Shown here: positions 9,125 to 18,223 of the stretch, in pieces
Numbering within the stretch: the stretch's first letter is position 1
Layout: the number at the start of each line of letters is the position of its first letter
Origin: Rachicladosporium sp. CCFEE 5018
Lineage: Eukaryota; Ascomycota; Dothideomycetes; Cladosporiales; Cladosporiaceae
Length of the DNA: 42,608 nucleotides
Reading direction: 5' to 3'
Assembly (NCBI GenBank): GCA_002077045.2
Contig: KZ111148.1
Span: forward strand, 1,527,678 to 1,570,285
Made by a program: the position numbers and the translations under genes
The notes under the pieces: generated by a model
What the model was told of the DNA's origin: nothing
What the model saw: only the letters and a program-made list of their open reading frames with translations
The model's database searches: none

Positions 9125-9997
9125 AAGTTCATGGGTGTACCAGACTTGGGGCAAACAAGCAAGGAGACTGTAGCAAGTCCTGGTCTGCTGTCTTTGCTGA
9201 TCTGCGGAAGGATGGCAGTGGGTCTGGCAAATGTCGAAACAGTCTAAGGTGCTTCTGTCGAGAGGGCAGAGAGGTGAAAGCAGTACATAAGTCTCCGGCG
9301 CAAAGGGCGATCGACAGAGGCATGCACACATGTCTCCAAGTCGAAGCAGGCGAGCCACACATCTTCACCTTCACAACAGGACATCAGGTCCTGGCATGCG
9401 AGGAGAGGTTGCTTGCAAGTCCCCATTGTAGAACAGGCGGGCAACAATACAGTTCATTCACTTCCAGACACAAGGTCCTGACATGTGCAAACTTGCCGCT
9501 TGTAGATCCTTATCGTCAGGCAGATGCCAAACACTTGTGCCCTCCAAGTCTGGACACAAGGTTCCAGCATGTATGGACAACATGCTGATATGACATTGAC
9601 TGCGACACACACCGGTGTAGCAGTATCTCGAGTGCCGTGGTTGGGTCCAGAGAAGTTGCAAGCGGCGACACCAGAGAGAAAAGGCGGATTGGGGAAAAGG
9701 TGCAAGGATGAGGTGTGTAGATGAGGTGTGTAGATGAGGTGCGAGGATGAAGCGTGTGATGGAAAGGCAGTAAGATTGCGGGAAAGTGCTGGCAATATGA
9801 AGCTAAGAAGTGCAGCACGACCCCGTTGAATGGCAAACTCTTCTCTTTCTGCGAGGTGTGCATGCATGAATATGACAACAAAGAGGAAGCGAGTCTTACT
9901 CTTCGCCAGAAAGAAGTGTCACAGCAGCAAGGCAGCAAGGCAGCAATACAGCAAAGCAGTTCTCTTTCCATGCACGTGGCAGCCATAGAGCGTCGAC
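9125..9997. repeat. Gene-poor spacer with degenerate ~87-bp repeats, copy A
   Basis: No convincing gene. Three diverged units share an AAGGTCCTGACATG-like core, with anchors at 9386, 9473 and 9559 (steps of 87 and 86 bp). A plus-strand frame across them reads TGHQVLAC, SRHKVLTC and DTRFQHV at ~29-residue spacing. Copy B keeps the second and third units but differs strongly over the segment matching A 9125-9340. A 13-bp minisatellite follows and is listed separately. Confidence 0.4.
9708..9746. repeat. 13-bp minisatellite, copy A (2 perfect units plus 1 variant)
   Basis: Units ATGAGGTGTGTAG at 9708-9720 and 9721-9733, then variant ATGAGGTGCGAGG at 9734-9746. Copy B has four perfect units plus the same variant (31780-31844), so the array changed length between copies. 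Confidence 0.85.
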
Positions 9998-11368
9998 TCA
10001 CGTCTGCGCCCGTCTCCTCATACCCTTGCACCCATTCCACAGCATGCCCCACCCGCCCAGCGCAGACGTAATGCCAGTAAAGACCATGACACCCCCATAC
10101 TTCGTGCCCAAAGCCCAGTGATCATTCGATAGAACCGGCTTGAGCAAACCCACTCCGCCCAGTCCTCCAGCGACATACCCAATGCCTCTCGCGCCGTTCA
10201 TGAATCCGTACAGCATCCCCGAGTTGATAGCCTCGTTGTTTTGCGCTGCCTCCGCTTCAAGATCCTTGATCCAACCGCCCCACGTGGAGCTGTAGCCTGA
10301 GGCGAAGAATCCGTAGCCAAGCGAGAAGATGATGAGGAGGGCGGGGACGGTGTTGGATTTGATGGCCCAGAAGCAGAGGACACAGATTGCTGAGCTTCCA
10401 GCGGAGATCAAGGTATTCGTCGAGGCTGAGACGATCTTGCGGTCGCTGAGGAGGCCGAAGCCGGTGCATGAGAGGATGCCAGGGGCGTTGAACATCACCA
10501 AGGTGAGTGAGCTAAGTGTAGGTGAGAGGTGTACGACTTGCGAGGCGTAGGATGGCAGGTAGGTCTGTGGTAGTCCGTAGCCGGAGCTGAAGAGTATGTT
10601 TGCGATTGCGTAGATGTAGAATGTTCGATGACGGAGAAACGACCAGGCGACTTTCGTGGGGCGTCGTCGAGTATCTGGAGGCAGGGAGGGGATCAGGAAA
10701 AGGCCGAGTAGGCTGGTGAAGAGGGCAATGCCGGCCCAGACTCGGAGCGCGGTGCGGAAACCGAGGTGTTCAAGCATGCCTTGCATGAGGAAGGGACAAG
10801 ACGTGCCGACTATGTTCTTGATCGAGAATTGGATGCCGTAGGCTGTTGCTCGGTTCGAGTCCTTGAACCACTCATCTAGCCAGAGCGTGGTGGGGACGTA
10901 GAGCATCGCGTTGCCGAGAGCGGCGAGCAACCCTTGAAGGACGACCAGGTGCCATACTTCGGTGCTCCAGGATGAGAGGAAGAAGCTCGCGCATGCAAGA
11001 CACGTGCCAGCTAATGCTACCGCCTTGCGGCGTTTAGCCCATCTCCCATGTTCCATATAGGTCGACAGGAATGGCATGGAGAGATACATGAAGCCGTTCA
11101 TAGTCGTGCCGATGATACCAGTGACGCTCCGCGGTCCTCGGACGGCTTGTTGCTGCTCGTAGGCGTCTTGCCAGATACCGAATGTCATAGCCAGGCCTGT
11201 CAGATGTTAGTCAGGATTGATTGTCACCATCGGCAGATCGAGAGACCAGCCCCAGGCTGGCAACTGTATCAAGCCTGCGCCACTTTGCAGTAGCCAAGTC
11301 GACTTTCTTGATTGACTGGGTACTGCTTCTGGTCCCTCACTCGAGCCCTCGACCTCCAGTGACTCCAT
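9998..11368 (-). CDS. MFS transporter, monocarboxylate-porter (MCT/MCH) type, copy A
   Basis: 438 aa in two exons, 11368-11251 and 11196-9998. Exon 1 gives a short polar cytoplasmic N-terminus and most of helix 1 (LIQLPAWG); exon 2 resumes with LAMTFGIWQ, which restores the W-G...F-G-x-x-Q pattern typical of helix 1 in fungal monocarboxylate-type MFS proteins. About 12 hydrophobic segments follow. The basic loop after helix 2 (GRWAKRRKA) and the later loop with LLSDRKI sit where MFS loop motifs are expected. Likely a plasma-membrane carrier for a monocarboxylate or similar small solute; substrate unknown. The junction needs a 54-nt intron starting GC rather than GT (see findings). A start at codon MTFGIW in exon 2 would lack helix 1. 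About 5% of residues differ from copy B. Confidence 0.8.
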
Positions 11369-11840
11369 GATGGGGATGTGAAAGTACACGTGCAATCAAA
11401 AGATCTTAGAGAGCGATGCTAGTGAGGAATGACTCAGTACTTATGCCAGGTGCTTCATTGCGTTATGACTGGAATTGGGTTTCCAGGATGATGGAGGTGT
11501 TTGAGGTGAAGTGCCCGAGATGCCGATACCGGCTGTCGATCGTGTGTTCCAGCAACTTCGCAGCTGGATTGCAGCAGGTGCATGATAATCTTCTCACCCT
11601 TCCACACGGGTGAATGGACTATGTTGAGAGCCTACAGAAGCCCATTAGCACCCCTATCGGCCATGTCAATTCCGAGCAATCGTCTGCGCTGCCGCCTATC
11701 GACAATTGTGACCATCGCGCATATTTTCAGGGACCAAGATAATTGTACAGAGCGAGTTGCCTCGTACATCCAGTTGTAGCCACACGCTAGAACGCCATAC
11801 TAGCACCACCGAAACATTAAGGAAATGATCCGATCATTGT
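11369..11840. other. Spacer between MFS transporter and ILV6, copy A; nothing recognised
   Basis: About 470 bp holding the promoter of the MFS gene and the 3' flank of ILV6 (both genes point left). Short open frames are not kept as protein between copies. No repeat or RNA gene is seen. Confidence 0.5.
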
Positions 11841-12866
11841 TCATCCCGGTGGCAGATGACTTTGATCGACGATGTCCTCTGCATCCTTCTCGCCCACATC
11901 ACTCGGGCCATGTAGCGGAGATCGAGGCAGTGCCATAAGACCTGCATAAGATGTAAGTACGGCATGACCATCGCAAGAGATATAGTAGGGTAGGATCTCA
12001 CCTGTCCGCGCACTCTCCAAGATACCAAACGGCGCAATCAGCTTCATGAAGCTGTCAATCCTCGTCGGCTTCGCTGAAACCTCCACAATGCAATTATTCG
12101 TGCTGATGTCCAACACCTTCCCACCGAATTGATGTGTCAAATGCGTGATCGTCTCCAGATGCTGGTTCTTCAACCGTAGCGCTTCGGACGGTGCCAGATT
12201 CCGCGGATGGTAGTCTAATGGTTCCACGTGCTGCCCTTGTTGCTCTGCCAGCTCCTCAGGCGTGAGATCCGGGTTCGGCTCGACATCCGTCATCTCCCTG
12301 TGATGTGCGAGCAGCTCCTCGAAGTACTCAGGTCCGAGGATCGAGATCTTCGCGAGCAACAGTTCGCGCTGCACCAATGGCGCAGCAGTGTAGTCCAGCA
12401 CCGCCCACACCGGCACGAGATCCTCCAGCTGTCGTCGCGCTTGCTCAACAACCCCATCCTGCCCCTGTAGCACGATAGTCATGCGACTGAGGTCTGCCAC
12501 CTCGGTACTGCACACAACTAGACTGTCAATGTTGAAGCCTCGTGCTGCTAGGATACCAGAAACGCGCGACAGCACACCTGGCTCGTTCTGCACGAGACAA
12601 TTAAGCACGTGTCGCTTGGGTGGTGCTGAAGACGGTAGTGGCGTTTCGTAGAGGATACTGGAGACTGCTGCGGCGGGTGAGACGGCGCTCGTCGTCGCTG
12701 CTGCTGGCAAGGGGGAGATGCGCCGTTGCAGCGCTTTGTAGGCCATTGCGGAGGTGGAGGAGGACGAAGGTCGAACATGTTGGAAATGGGAGCGTGGCGC
12801 AGTGCGGAGTGCAGAGGGCTCGCATTGCAGAGAGCGCAATGCTCTCAGCGCTCGTTTTGACGCCAT
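11841..12866 (-). CDS. ILV6: Acetolactate synthase regulatory (small) subunit, mitochondrial, copy A
   Basis: 321 aa from exons 12866-12002 and 11941-11841, with a 60-nt intron (GTGAGA...GCAG). It regulates acetohydroxyacid synthase, the first common step of valine, leucine and isoleucine synthesis, and gives valine feedback control. The N-terminus (MASKRALRAL...RTAPRSHFQH) is Arg/Ser-rich and acid-poor, as in a mitochondrial presequence. The ACT domain is at about 85-155, with HVLNCLVQNEPGVLSRVSG and GFNIDSLVVC. The C-terminal ALS_ss_C domain ends GLMALPRSPL...SQLPPG-like (here SHLPPG). The start at 12866 is chosen because the open frame upstream (to 12950) is not conserved in B. Only about one residue (position 19) differs from copy B although silent changes are frequent: strong purifying selection. 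Confidence 0.96.
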   Translation of the reverse strand: MASKRALRALRSLQCEPSALRTAPRSHFQHVRPSSSSTSAMAYKALQRRISPLPAAATTSAVSPAAAVSSILYETPLPSSAPPKRHVLNCLVQNEPGVLSRVSGILAARGFNIDSLVVCSTEVADLSRMTIVLQGQDGVVEQARRQLEDLVPVWAVLDYTAAPLVQRELLLAKISILGPEYFEELLAHHREMTDVEPNPDLTPEELAEQQGQHVEPLDYHPRNLAPSEALRLKNQHLETITHLTHQFGGKVLDISTNNCIVEVSAKPTRIDSFMKLIAPFGILESARTGEILPYYISCDGHAVLTSYAGLMALPRSPLHGPSDVGEKDAEDIVDQSHLPPG

Positions 12867-12924
12867 ATTGAGTGTATAAATCGGAGGTAATCCTTGTGGG
12901 AGAGCTCTCGCGATCTTTTGCAAG

Positions 12925-12930
12925 TGACTC
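12925..12930. promoter_or_regulatory. Possible Gcn4/CpcA site in the ILV6/KH-gene divergent promoter, copy A
   Basis: TGACTC lies about 60 bp upstream of the ILV6 ATG, in the 244-bp gap shared with the divergent KH-domain gene. ILV genes are known general-control targets in yeast and Neurospora. The core is kept in copy B at 35014-35019, unlike the site upstream of ornithine carbamoyltransferase. Function is inferred from a short match. Confidence 0.35.
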
Positions 12931-13110
12931 GCAACCTCGCAGCCGATCACGGATTGGACGCCTGGTTGCCTCAGGCGTCATCTTCAAGCTCTAAGCTCCA
13001 CATGCAAAGATCACCACAAGCTGCACCTACCCACAAAACATTCTGCCTCACTCACGACTCGACAACTGTAACAGCAGAGGATATCAGCGCGGGTGCGTGG
13101 CTTTGCCAAC

Positions 13111-15063
13111 ATGTCTGCCGAACCACGCAAGCGCTCACGCTTCGATCAGTCCGAGCCAGACCCACCGCGCAAGAGTCGCTTCGACCGCCGCTCCCGTTCA
13201 CCACCCAAAGGAGGGGATGGCGATGCTACGCGCAGGAGCCGCAGTCCGGTAGCCAGTACTGAGGGCAATGCGAGGAGAGATGCTGCGGCCGCGGCAGCCG
13301 AAGCTGCGGCGAGGATCAATGCCTCTTTGCAGGGCAAGAAGGGCGTGCAGCATGTAGATGTGCCGCCTGTCCGATCGGTAGGCGTGGCTATATAGCTGGA
13401 GTGTGAAAGAATCTGACTCGAATCGCAGGCACAGTCTCCCAGCGCTGGACCATCAGTCAAGTCACCCTCTGCAGGCGGTCTCAACGACGAGATCTACCAG
13501 CAAGATGGCGACTACATCAAGGACATTGAAGTCAACGACTTGCGAAACCGCTACACACTGACCAAAGGCAGCACGCAGAAAATGGTAAATACACACTTGT
13601 TTTTGCATCACACTGATACCCATAGTCTTTTCCCCATGCAGTCAGCACAGTTTACCGTGGTTTGTAAAGAGAAATTTTGGAAGAGAACATCATTGCTCAC
13701 TTCTAGTCTCCGAAGCAGTCGCGACGCGTGCGCCCCTTTTGTACAAGCTGACAGGTGCCAATATAGATCAAAGAAGAGACTGGCGCCGGTACGCTTACAT
13801 TCCGTCCATAACGATAACATGTATAGGTTGGAGAAGCTCACTGTTCAAAGATGTCACCACCCGAGGAGAATACTACCCGGACAAGAGCATGGCCACCGCT
13901 GCTGTGAGTGATCTCTGTCTGGAAGCAATTCAGGACGTACTAACCCCACCAAGGCTCCACCACTATTCCTCCACGTTACCAGCCAGACCAAGGAAGGCCT
14001 CGAGAAAGCCGTCAAGCGCATCGAAGAACTCAAGCAGCAAGAGCTGCCCAACTTGATCGATGAGAGGCGCTTCCGCCGTCCACGCGAAGATGCTCCTGTT
14101 GTCGAGCGCGATCACCTTGGTCGTCGCAAGTGGCCCGAAGAACGCATCCCGATCGACCTCGAGCCTATCCCAGGTTTCAACCTTCGAGCGCAGGTTGTAG
14201 GAGCCGGCGGATCATACGTCAAGCATATCCAGCAAGAGACACGTTGTAGGGTCCAGATCAAGGGGCGCGGCAGTGGGTTTAAGGAGTTTGACACGGGCAA
14301 CGAGAGCGATGAGCAGATGTACCTGCATGTTGCGTACGTACACTCGTATGCTCGGACAATAACACAGTACTGACAACACGCAGCGGCCCAGATGCAGCCG
14401 AAGTCGAGAATGCTAAGCAAATGTGCATCTCCCTCCTTGAGTCAGTCAAAGAGTCTTATGCAGCCTTCAAAGAGCGTGGTCCCCGTGGCAGCGGCGGGCC
14501 AGGGGGCTTCGGCGGACCGCAAGACAATCCGAACTACACTCCTCGCGACCGCAACAACGGCTCGTACGGCGGTGGCTCAAGCTATGGCGGCGGCGGGTCA
14601 GCCTACGGTGGCCAAGGCGCATACGCTCAGCAAGCTCCACAAGGCTACGAAACCGCAGGATCGCCTCAACAAGCTGCTCAACAGCCAGGCGCCGCGAATA
14701 TGACGCCAGACCAGGTCGCTGCTTGGACGGTCTACTACAGTCAGAACCCTTCGCTCGATCCATACCAAGAGTATGGTGGCTTTGCAGCTGTAATGGCTGC
14801 TTATGCTCAGCCTGCGCCACCTACGCCTGCGACTCCGATGGGCTACGGAGGAGGTTACTACCCGGGTCAAGATGGAACGCCGGTGCAGCAGAATGGTGCT
14901 GGCGCTCCTCCACCACCGCCGACTGAGGATGTGCCGCCTCCACCGCCGCCACCAAGTGGACCGCCTGGTGCTGGAGGATATAGTTCTGTAAGTCGGGATC
15001 TATCGTGTCTTTCATTCTGGACCTCACTAATTGTCGCAGGTGCCACCGCCACCGGGAATGTAG
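13111..15063 (+). CDS. KH-domain RNA-binding protein (KHDC4/BLOM7-like), copy A
   Basis: 501 aa in seven exons: 13111-13377, 13429-13584, 13767-13788, 13851-13903, 13954-14333, 14384-14987 and 15040-15063. All introns are GT-AG. The 22-nt third exon restores IKEETGAD, linking NDLRNRYTLTKGSTQKM to VTTRGEYYPD, the hallmark of KHDC4-type proteins. A second KH-like region (about 240-290) carries the GAGG loop in GFNLRAQVVGAGG. The N-terminus is RS-rich (SRFDRRSRSPP), the C-terminus is Gly/Tyr-rich, then poly-Pro, ending VPPPPGM from an 8-codon last exon. Human KHDC4 acts in pre-mRNA splicing and snoRNA-related processing; a nuclear splicing role is inferred. ATG at 13093 (6 codons upstream) is an alternative start. 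Divergent from ILV6. Confidence 0.88.
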
Positions 15064-15352
15064 CATGCTTCCGCGTGGTGAGCTGTGATAGAAAGACGCT
15101 GTCATTGGTTCCAGCATTACTGGACGCGATTGATTATCAGTCTGGCGGGTTTCACGCAAGTGAACGAAAAGCAGAGCAAAGGAGTGTAGCGCAAAGCGCG
15201 CAAATTACATGCACTAGTTGATGGCAACCCTCAGCGCTCTCTCAACCAGACAGAAAGTAAACTCCAGCAATCATCAATCTCCCCTCGCCCCAGACCCTCA
15301 TCTTCAAACCCTCGAAGACCTTCGCTGTGTAAGCTCAACTCCTTGCCCGTTC

Positions 15353-16014
15353 CTAAGCAGCCACCTTCTTCCCCACCCCCAAAACATCATCCACCATGTC
15401 CCTCCACACCCTCCCTAAGGTTCCCACGCTCTTCTGAGCCGGCTCAGCGATCTTCTTGACACCTGCTACGATCCCGTCGGCCAAGTCGTGGAACTCTGTG
15501 CCCTCGGCGTGGCCGTCGTGCGTGTCTGCTACGGGGCTGTAGATGCTTCCGTGGCTGGTGGTGGAGATCTCGGGTTTCATGACGGGCTGAGAGGGGCGGT
15601 GTCAGTATTGTTCCTACGTATCTTAATGTGGAGGGTGCGACTCACGACTTCGGCTTCCTCCATGACGCTGCTCTCGACTGTCGGCTCATAGCAGTCCGGT
15701 GCAATGGGCACGCGGATCTTGATCACTGATTCTAGTCCTTCTTCCTCGGCTGTGAGGTGTGATGGCAGGTAGATGAGATCTGACGGCGAGGAGTCTTTGA
15801 GCTGGCGGTGGGCGCGGGAGGTGTTGAAGTCGCGGTTTGGCGTGACTTGGATTGCCGCTGGTGTTGAGCGGACGGCTGTGCGGGGGACTGGTTCGGTAAC
15901 GAGGGCTGCAGCGGAGGGATATGTAGAGGGTCCGGTCATGTGGAGATGTCGCATTTGGGTTGCTGGGCGGAGGTTGCGGAGGGCGAGGAACTGGGTTGCT
16001 CTTGGGGCGGCCAT
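15353..16014 (-). CDS. Small predicted mitochondrial protein, unknown function, copy A
   Basis: 200 aa from exons 16014-15646 and 15586-15353, with a 59-nt GT-AG intron (donor GTGAGT, acceptor CTCAG). The N-terminus MAAPRATQFLALRNLRPATQ is basic, Ala/Leu/Arg-rich and free of acid, which suggests mitochondrial import. The remainder is polar, with an SPSDLIYLPSHLTAEEEG stretch, a VMEEAEV|PVMKPEIS junction and a C-terminal amphipathic segment (LADGIVAGVKKIAEPAQKS). No membrane helix is evident. I do not recognise a named family. Exon structure, length and sequence are kept in copy B, supporting a real gene. It is convergent with the KH gene. Confidence 0.72.
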
Positions 16015-17685
16015 GTTGACGGTAGTGGTGATGGGGCGTTTGAGAGAAGCTTGGAGTGATGGAGAGAAGGTGAGAGATAGACAGTCACAGGTGCTCAAAT
16101 GATATGGTAGTAGGTAGTACAGAGCTTCGGTGAAGATAGGAAGACAGCACAATACCCGCACGCGCGAGAGGAAGCTGACCAAGGGAATGTACACATACTT
16201 ATCGCAAGCTCCCCATGCATCCTTCCCATCCTGCCAGTGAGACGCCAGATCCGCAGCTGACTCCGCCAAGGTCCGTCCATTACGGTACACAACAGACGGT
16301 GAACAAGCCACAGCGCACGAGTGCAGAAGCTATCCGGTACTGCACCTGGCTACATTTGCGCACGTTGCGAGTGGTTGAGATAGCGTTGACGAAAGCTTGA
16401 TGCTGCTTATCGTCTGTGTTGTCCAGTGTCGTCGAGTCGGACTTCGGGGGGAGGAAGCCGGATTGGAGATGCACAGATGTGTGAGATGGCGGTGAGGTCT
16501 GCAGGGGCCACTTGGGGAGATGTTGATGTGCAGGCGGGAGGGAGTCTGGTGATGGAGTTGGGGAGGTGCAGGTGTTGAGCTTCCCCGCATGGTTGCGTTG
16601 TGCGAGGTTCGAGGCCTAGCGATCAAAAGCTGGTTGCTGGATGACCTCTTCTAACGGGTCAAGGTGCCCGTACTAGACCTTTGACTTGATGAGCTGCTAC
16701 ATGATAATTGTTGGCGAGAGGATTCGGCAATCGCAGATAGCGTTCACTTGGTTGACTCCACCCGGTTCTCCGCGGCGGGACGGATGCGAGCCGCAGATGT
16801 GTGTCTTATTTTAGTCCTGGCATCTGTCTTGCCAAACGTCAGAACTGTGCATCTTTCGATAGACTGAGCGGTTCTGTGATTGCGGGACGCGTTAAGTGTT
16901 GTCAGCGAGCAGATGCAAGCTCCAAGATGCACACAGCAATGGGGACTCGATTTGTTGGACACCATGCTGTCCAGAAATCCTGGCTTTATCTTGAGCGGAC
17001 GTCCGTTCGAACTCCCGGGCATGCAGACTTGAGGGACTCCCATTGGGATAAAGGTGCAGAGTCGCCACAAATCTCTGGAGCTTTGGATGTACAGAGTTTC
17101 ATGGCCTGTCTGATTACCCTACTGGCAGAAGCAACACGTTTTCGAGAGAGAGCGAGGAAGGAAGTCCTAGCCGGTGGATGAAAGGGGTGGCAGCAGCTGA
17201 GTGGTTTTGATCGGCTTCACTTCGATCAGACGTGATCACTCTGTCGTTCAACATCTTCAGCACGGTTCTGCGTGACCACTCGAGCTTCATTTCGGTTCAA
17301 GCAAGTCATTCGAGCGACCCGCGTCGGTGCTTCTCTACACTCGATGCCATGTGTCTCGAGTCGCTATCGGACGGTCACAGGGACTTGCTGCTCCCTGTTC
17401 AGACGTTACCAGCAAGGTAAGGACGGGCGTCTAGATGCGTACTTCACCGTGAGTGGCAGTAGCACATGAGCTGCAAGTGATTTGACTGAAGTGACGGTGC
17501 GAATGCATTCACGTGCTTGGCGTCAAAGGGTGACTCGTTCCTTCTCTTCATTTCCACGCGCTGAACAATTCCACCTTGACCACCAGTCTTCTCTTTCACT
17601 TGCACAACTCGCTGATACATAGCGTACACCTACTGGGGCACGTCGGCAACACTCACACTGCACACATAAACGGTCCACGCAAACG
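16015..17685. other. 1.67-kb stretch without a supported gene, copy A
   Basis: Lies between the divergent starts of the small mitochondrial protein and the dynamin gene. It is unusually similar to copy B (about 97% by eye over 16750-17686). The longest open frames (126 codons at 16801-17181 plus; 108 codons at 16744-17070 minus) show base changes between copies that do not favour silent positions, so I do not call them. No tRNA or repeat is recognised. It may hold long 5' leaders or a noncoding transcript. Confidence 0.45.
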
Positions 17686-17806
17686 ATGGCTGTGATCGCT
17701 GAGGACGACGTAAAGCTCGAGGTATACAGCTCATTCCTATCTCCAATTGAGTATCACTGATGAAACCGCAGACCAACGGCAATGGGCATCAAGGCGCGCG
17801 TATGGC
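17686..17806 (+). CDS. Dynamin-family GTPase, 5' end only, copy A (cut by assembly gap)
   Basis: Exon 1 is 17686-17721 (MAVIAEDDVKLE), intron 17722-17771 (50 nt, GTATAC...GCAG), and exon 2 begins at 17772 with TNGNGHQGARMA before the Ns start at 17807. It is the same as the first 48 or so bases of coding sequence in copy B (39777 onward) except for one Glu-to-Asp change. None of the GTPase domain is visible. The sequence after the gap is not the rest of this gene. Confidence 0.75.
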
Positions 17807-17906
17807 NNNNNNNNNNNNNNNNNNNNNNNNNNNNNNNNNNNNNNNNNNNNNNNNNNNNNNNNNNNNNNNNNNNNNNNNNNNNNNNNNNNNNNNNNNNNNN
17901 NNNNNN
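17807..17906. other. Assembly gap of exactly 100 Ns
   Basis: One hundred consecutive Ns, the usual placeholder for a gap of unknown size. On the left the sequence is inside dynamin exon 2; on the right it is inside the coding frame of an unrelated gene. Adjacency of the two sides is therefore a scaffolding claim, not sequence. Confidence 0.99.
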
Positions 17907-18223
17907 AGAAGTACATCCTGTGGTATGAGCCTCGCACAATCGGTAGACAGCTGAAGGTGTCCATCGCTCTGAAGCAGGGCGCCGAGTGCATTGATATTAT
18001 CGCCGCATGGTGGCATGCAATTGCCATGTCTGAGACGGTCACCGCTCTTTCCACTGGCAATGCAGAGGACGAAGGGGGTCTCAGTGTGCTGGAGAAGACC
18101 ATGCGAGACGTCGATCAGCTGTTACAAAAGCATCGTAAGCCGCTTGAGGACCTTGGCTGGGATCTCAAGACTGGGGCTCTGGAGACGAGAAGTGGACGCA
18201 GGCTTGATGTTCGCAAGCTGTAA
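17907..18223 (+). CDS. C-terminal fragment of a protein, possibly RUS1/DUF647 family
   Basis: An open frame enters from the gap (KYILWYEP...) and ends at the TAA at 18221-18223, about 105 residues. Features: a Y-I-L-W-Y strand, LKVSIALKQGAECIDIIAAWWHA, then a helical segment (LSVLEKTMRDVDQLLQKH), LGWDLKTGALETRSGRR and the end. The run 'strand - K-x-G-A-x-x-x-D-x-x-x-A-W-x-H-A' followed by 'GW-D' near the terminus recalls the C-terminal part of RUS1/DUF647 proteins, but I cannot confirm this. It has no similarity to the dynamin gene that precedes the gap. Confidence 0.45.

Larger units (their letters stand above)
1..17806. repeat. Copy A of a large two-copy locus
   Basis: This segment aligns co-linearly with 22245-39897. 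The offset is 22244 at the left edge and 22091 at the right edge, so only small net length differences have built up. Gene order, strands and exon structures match throughout, except for a non-homologous block at about 5342-7820 (B: 27566-29925) and a shorter one near 9125-9340. By eye, identity is about 98% over 1-4140 and about 97% over 16000-17806, and clearly lower in between. The copy ends inside exon 2 of the dynamin gene at a 100-N gap. The copies could be a true segmental duplication, homeologs or haplotypes. Confidence 0.93.

Noticed and set aside
12867..12950. N-terminal extension of ILV6 to the ATG at 12950
   Set aside because: The equivalent stretch in copy B translates to an unrelated sequence, whereas everything from MASKR onward is nearly identical.
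17005..17015. GTTCGAACTCC, resembling a tRNA T-loop
   Set aside because: No acceptor stem, D-loop or anticodon arm can be fitted around it at the right distances.
16801..17181. 126-codon plus-strand frame conserved in copy B (38892-39272)
   Set aside because: About ten base differences produce seven or more residue changes, so there is no sign of protein-level constraint, and no motif is present.
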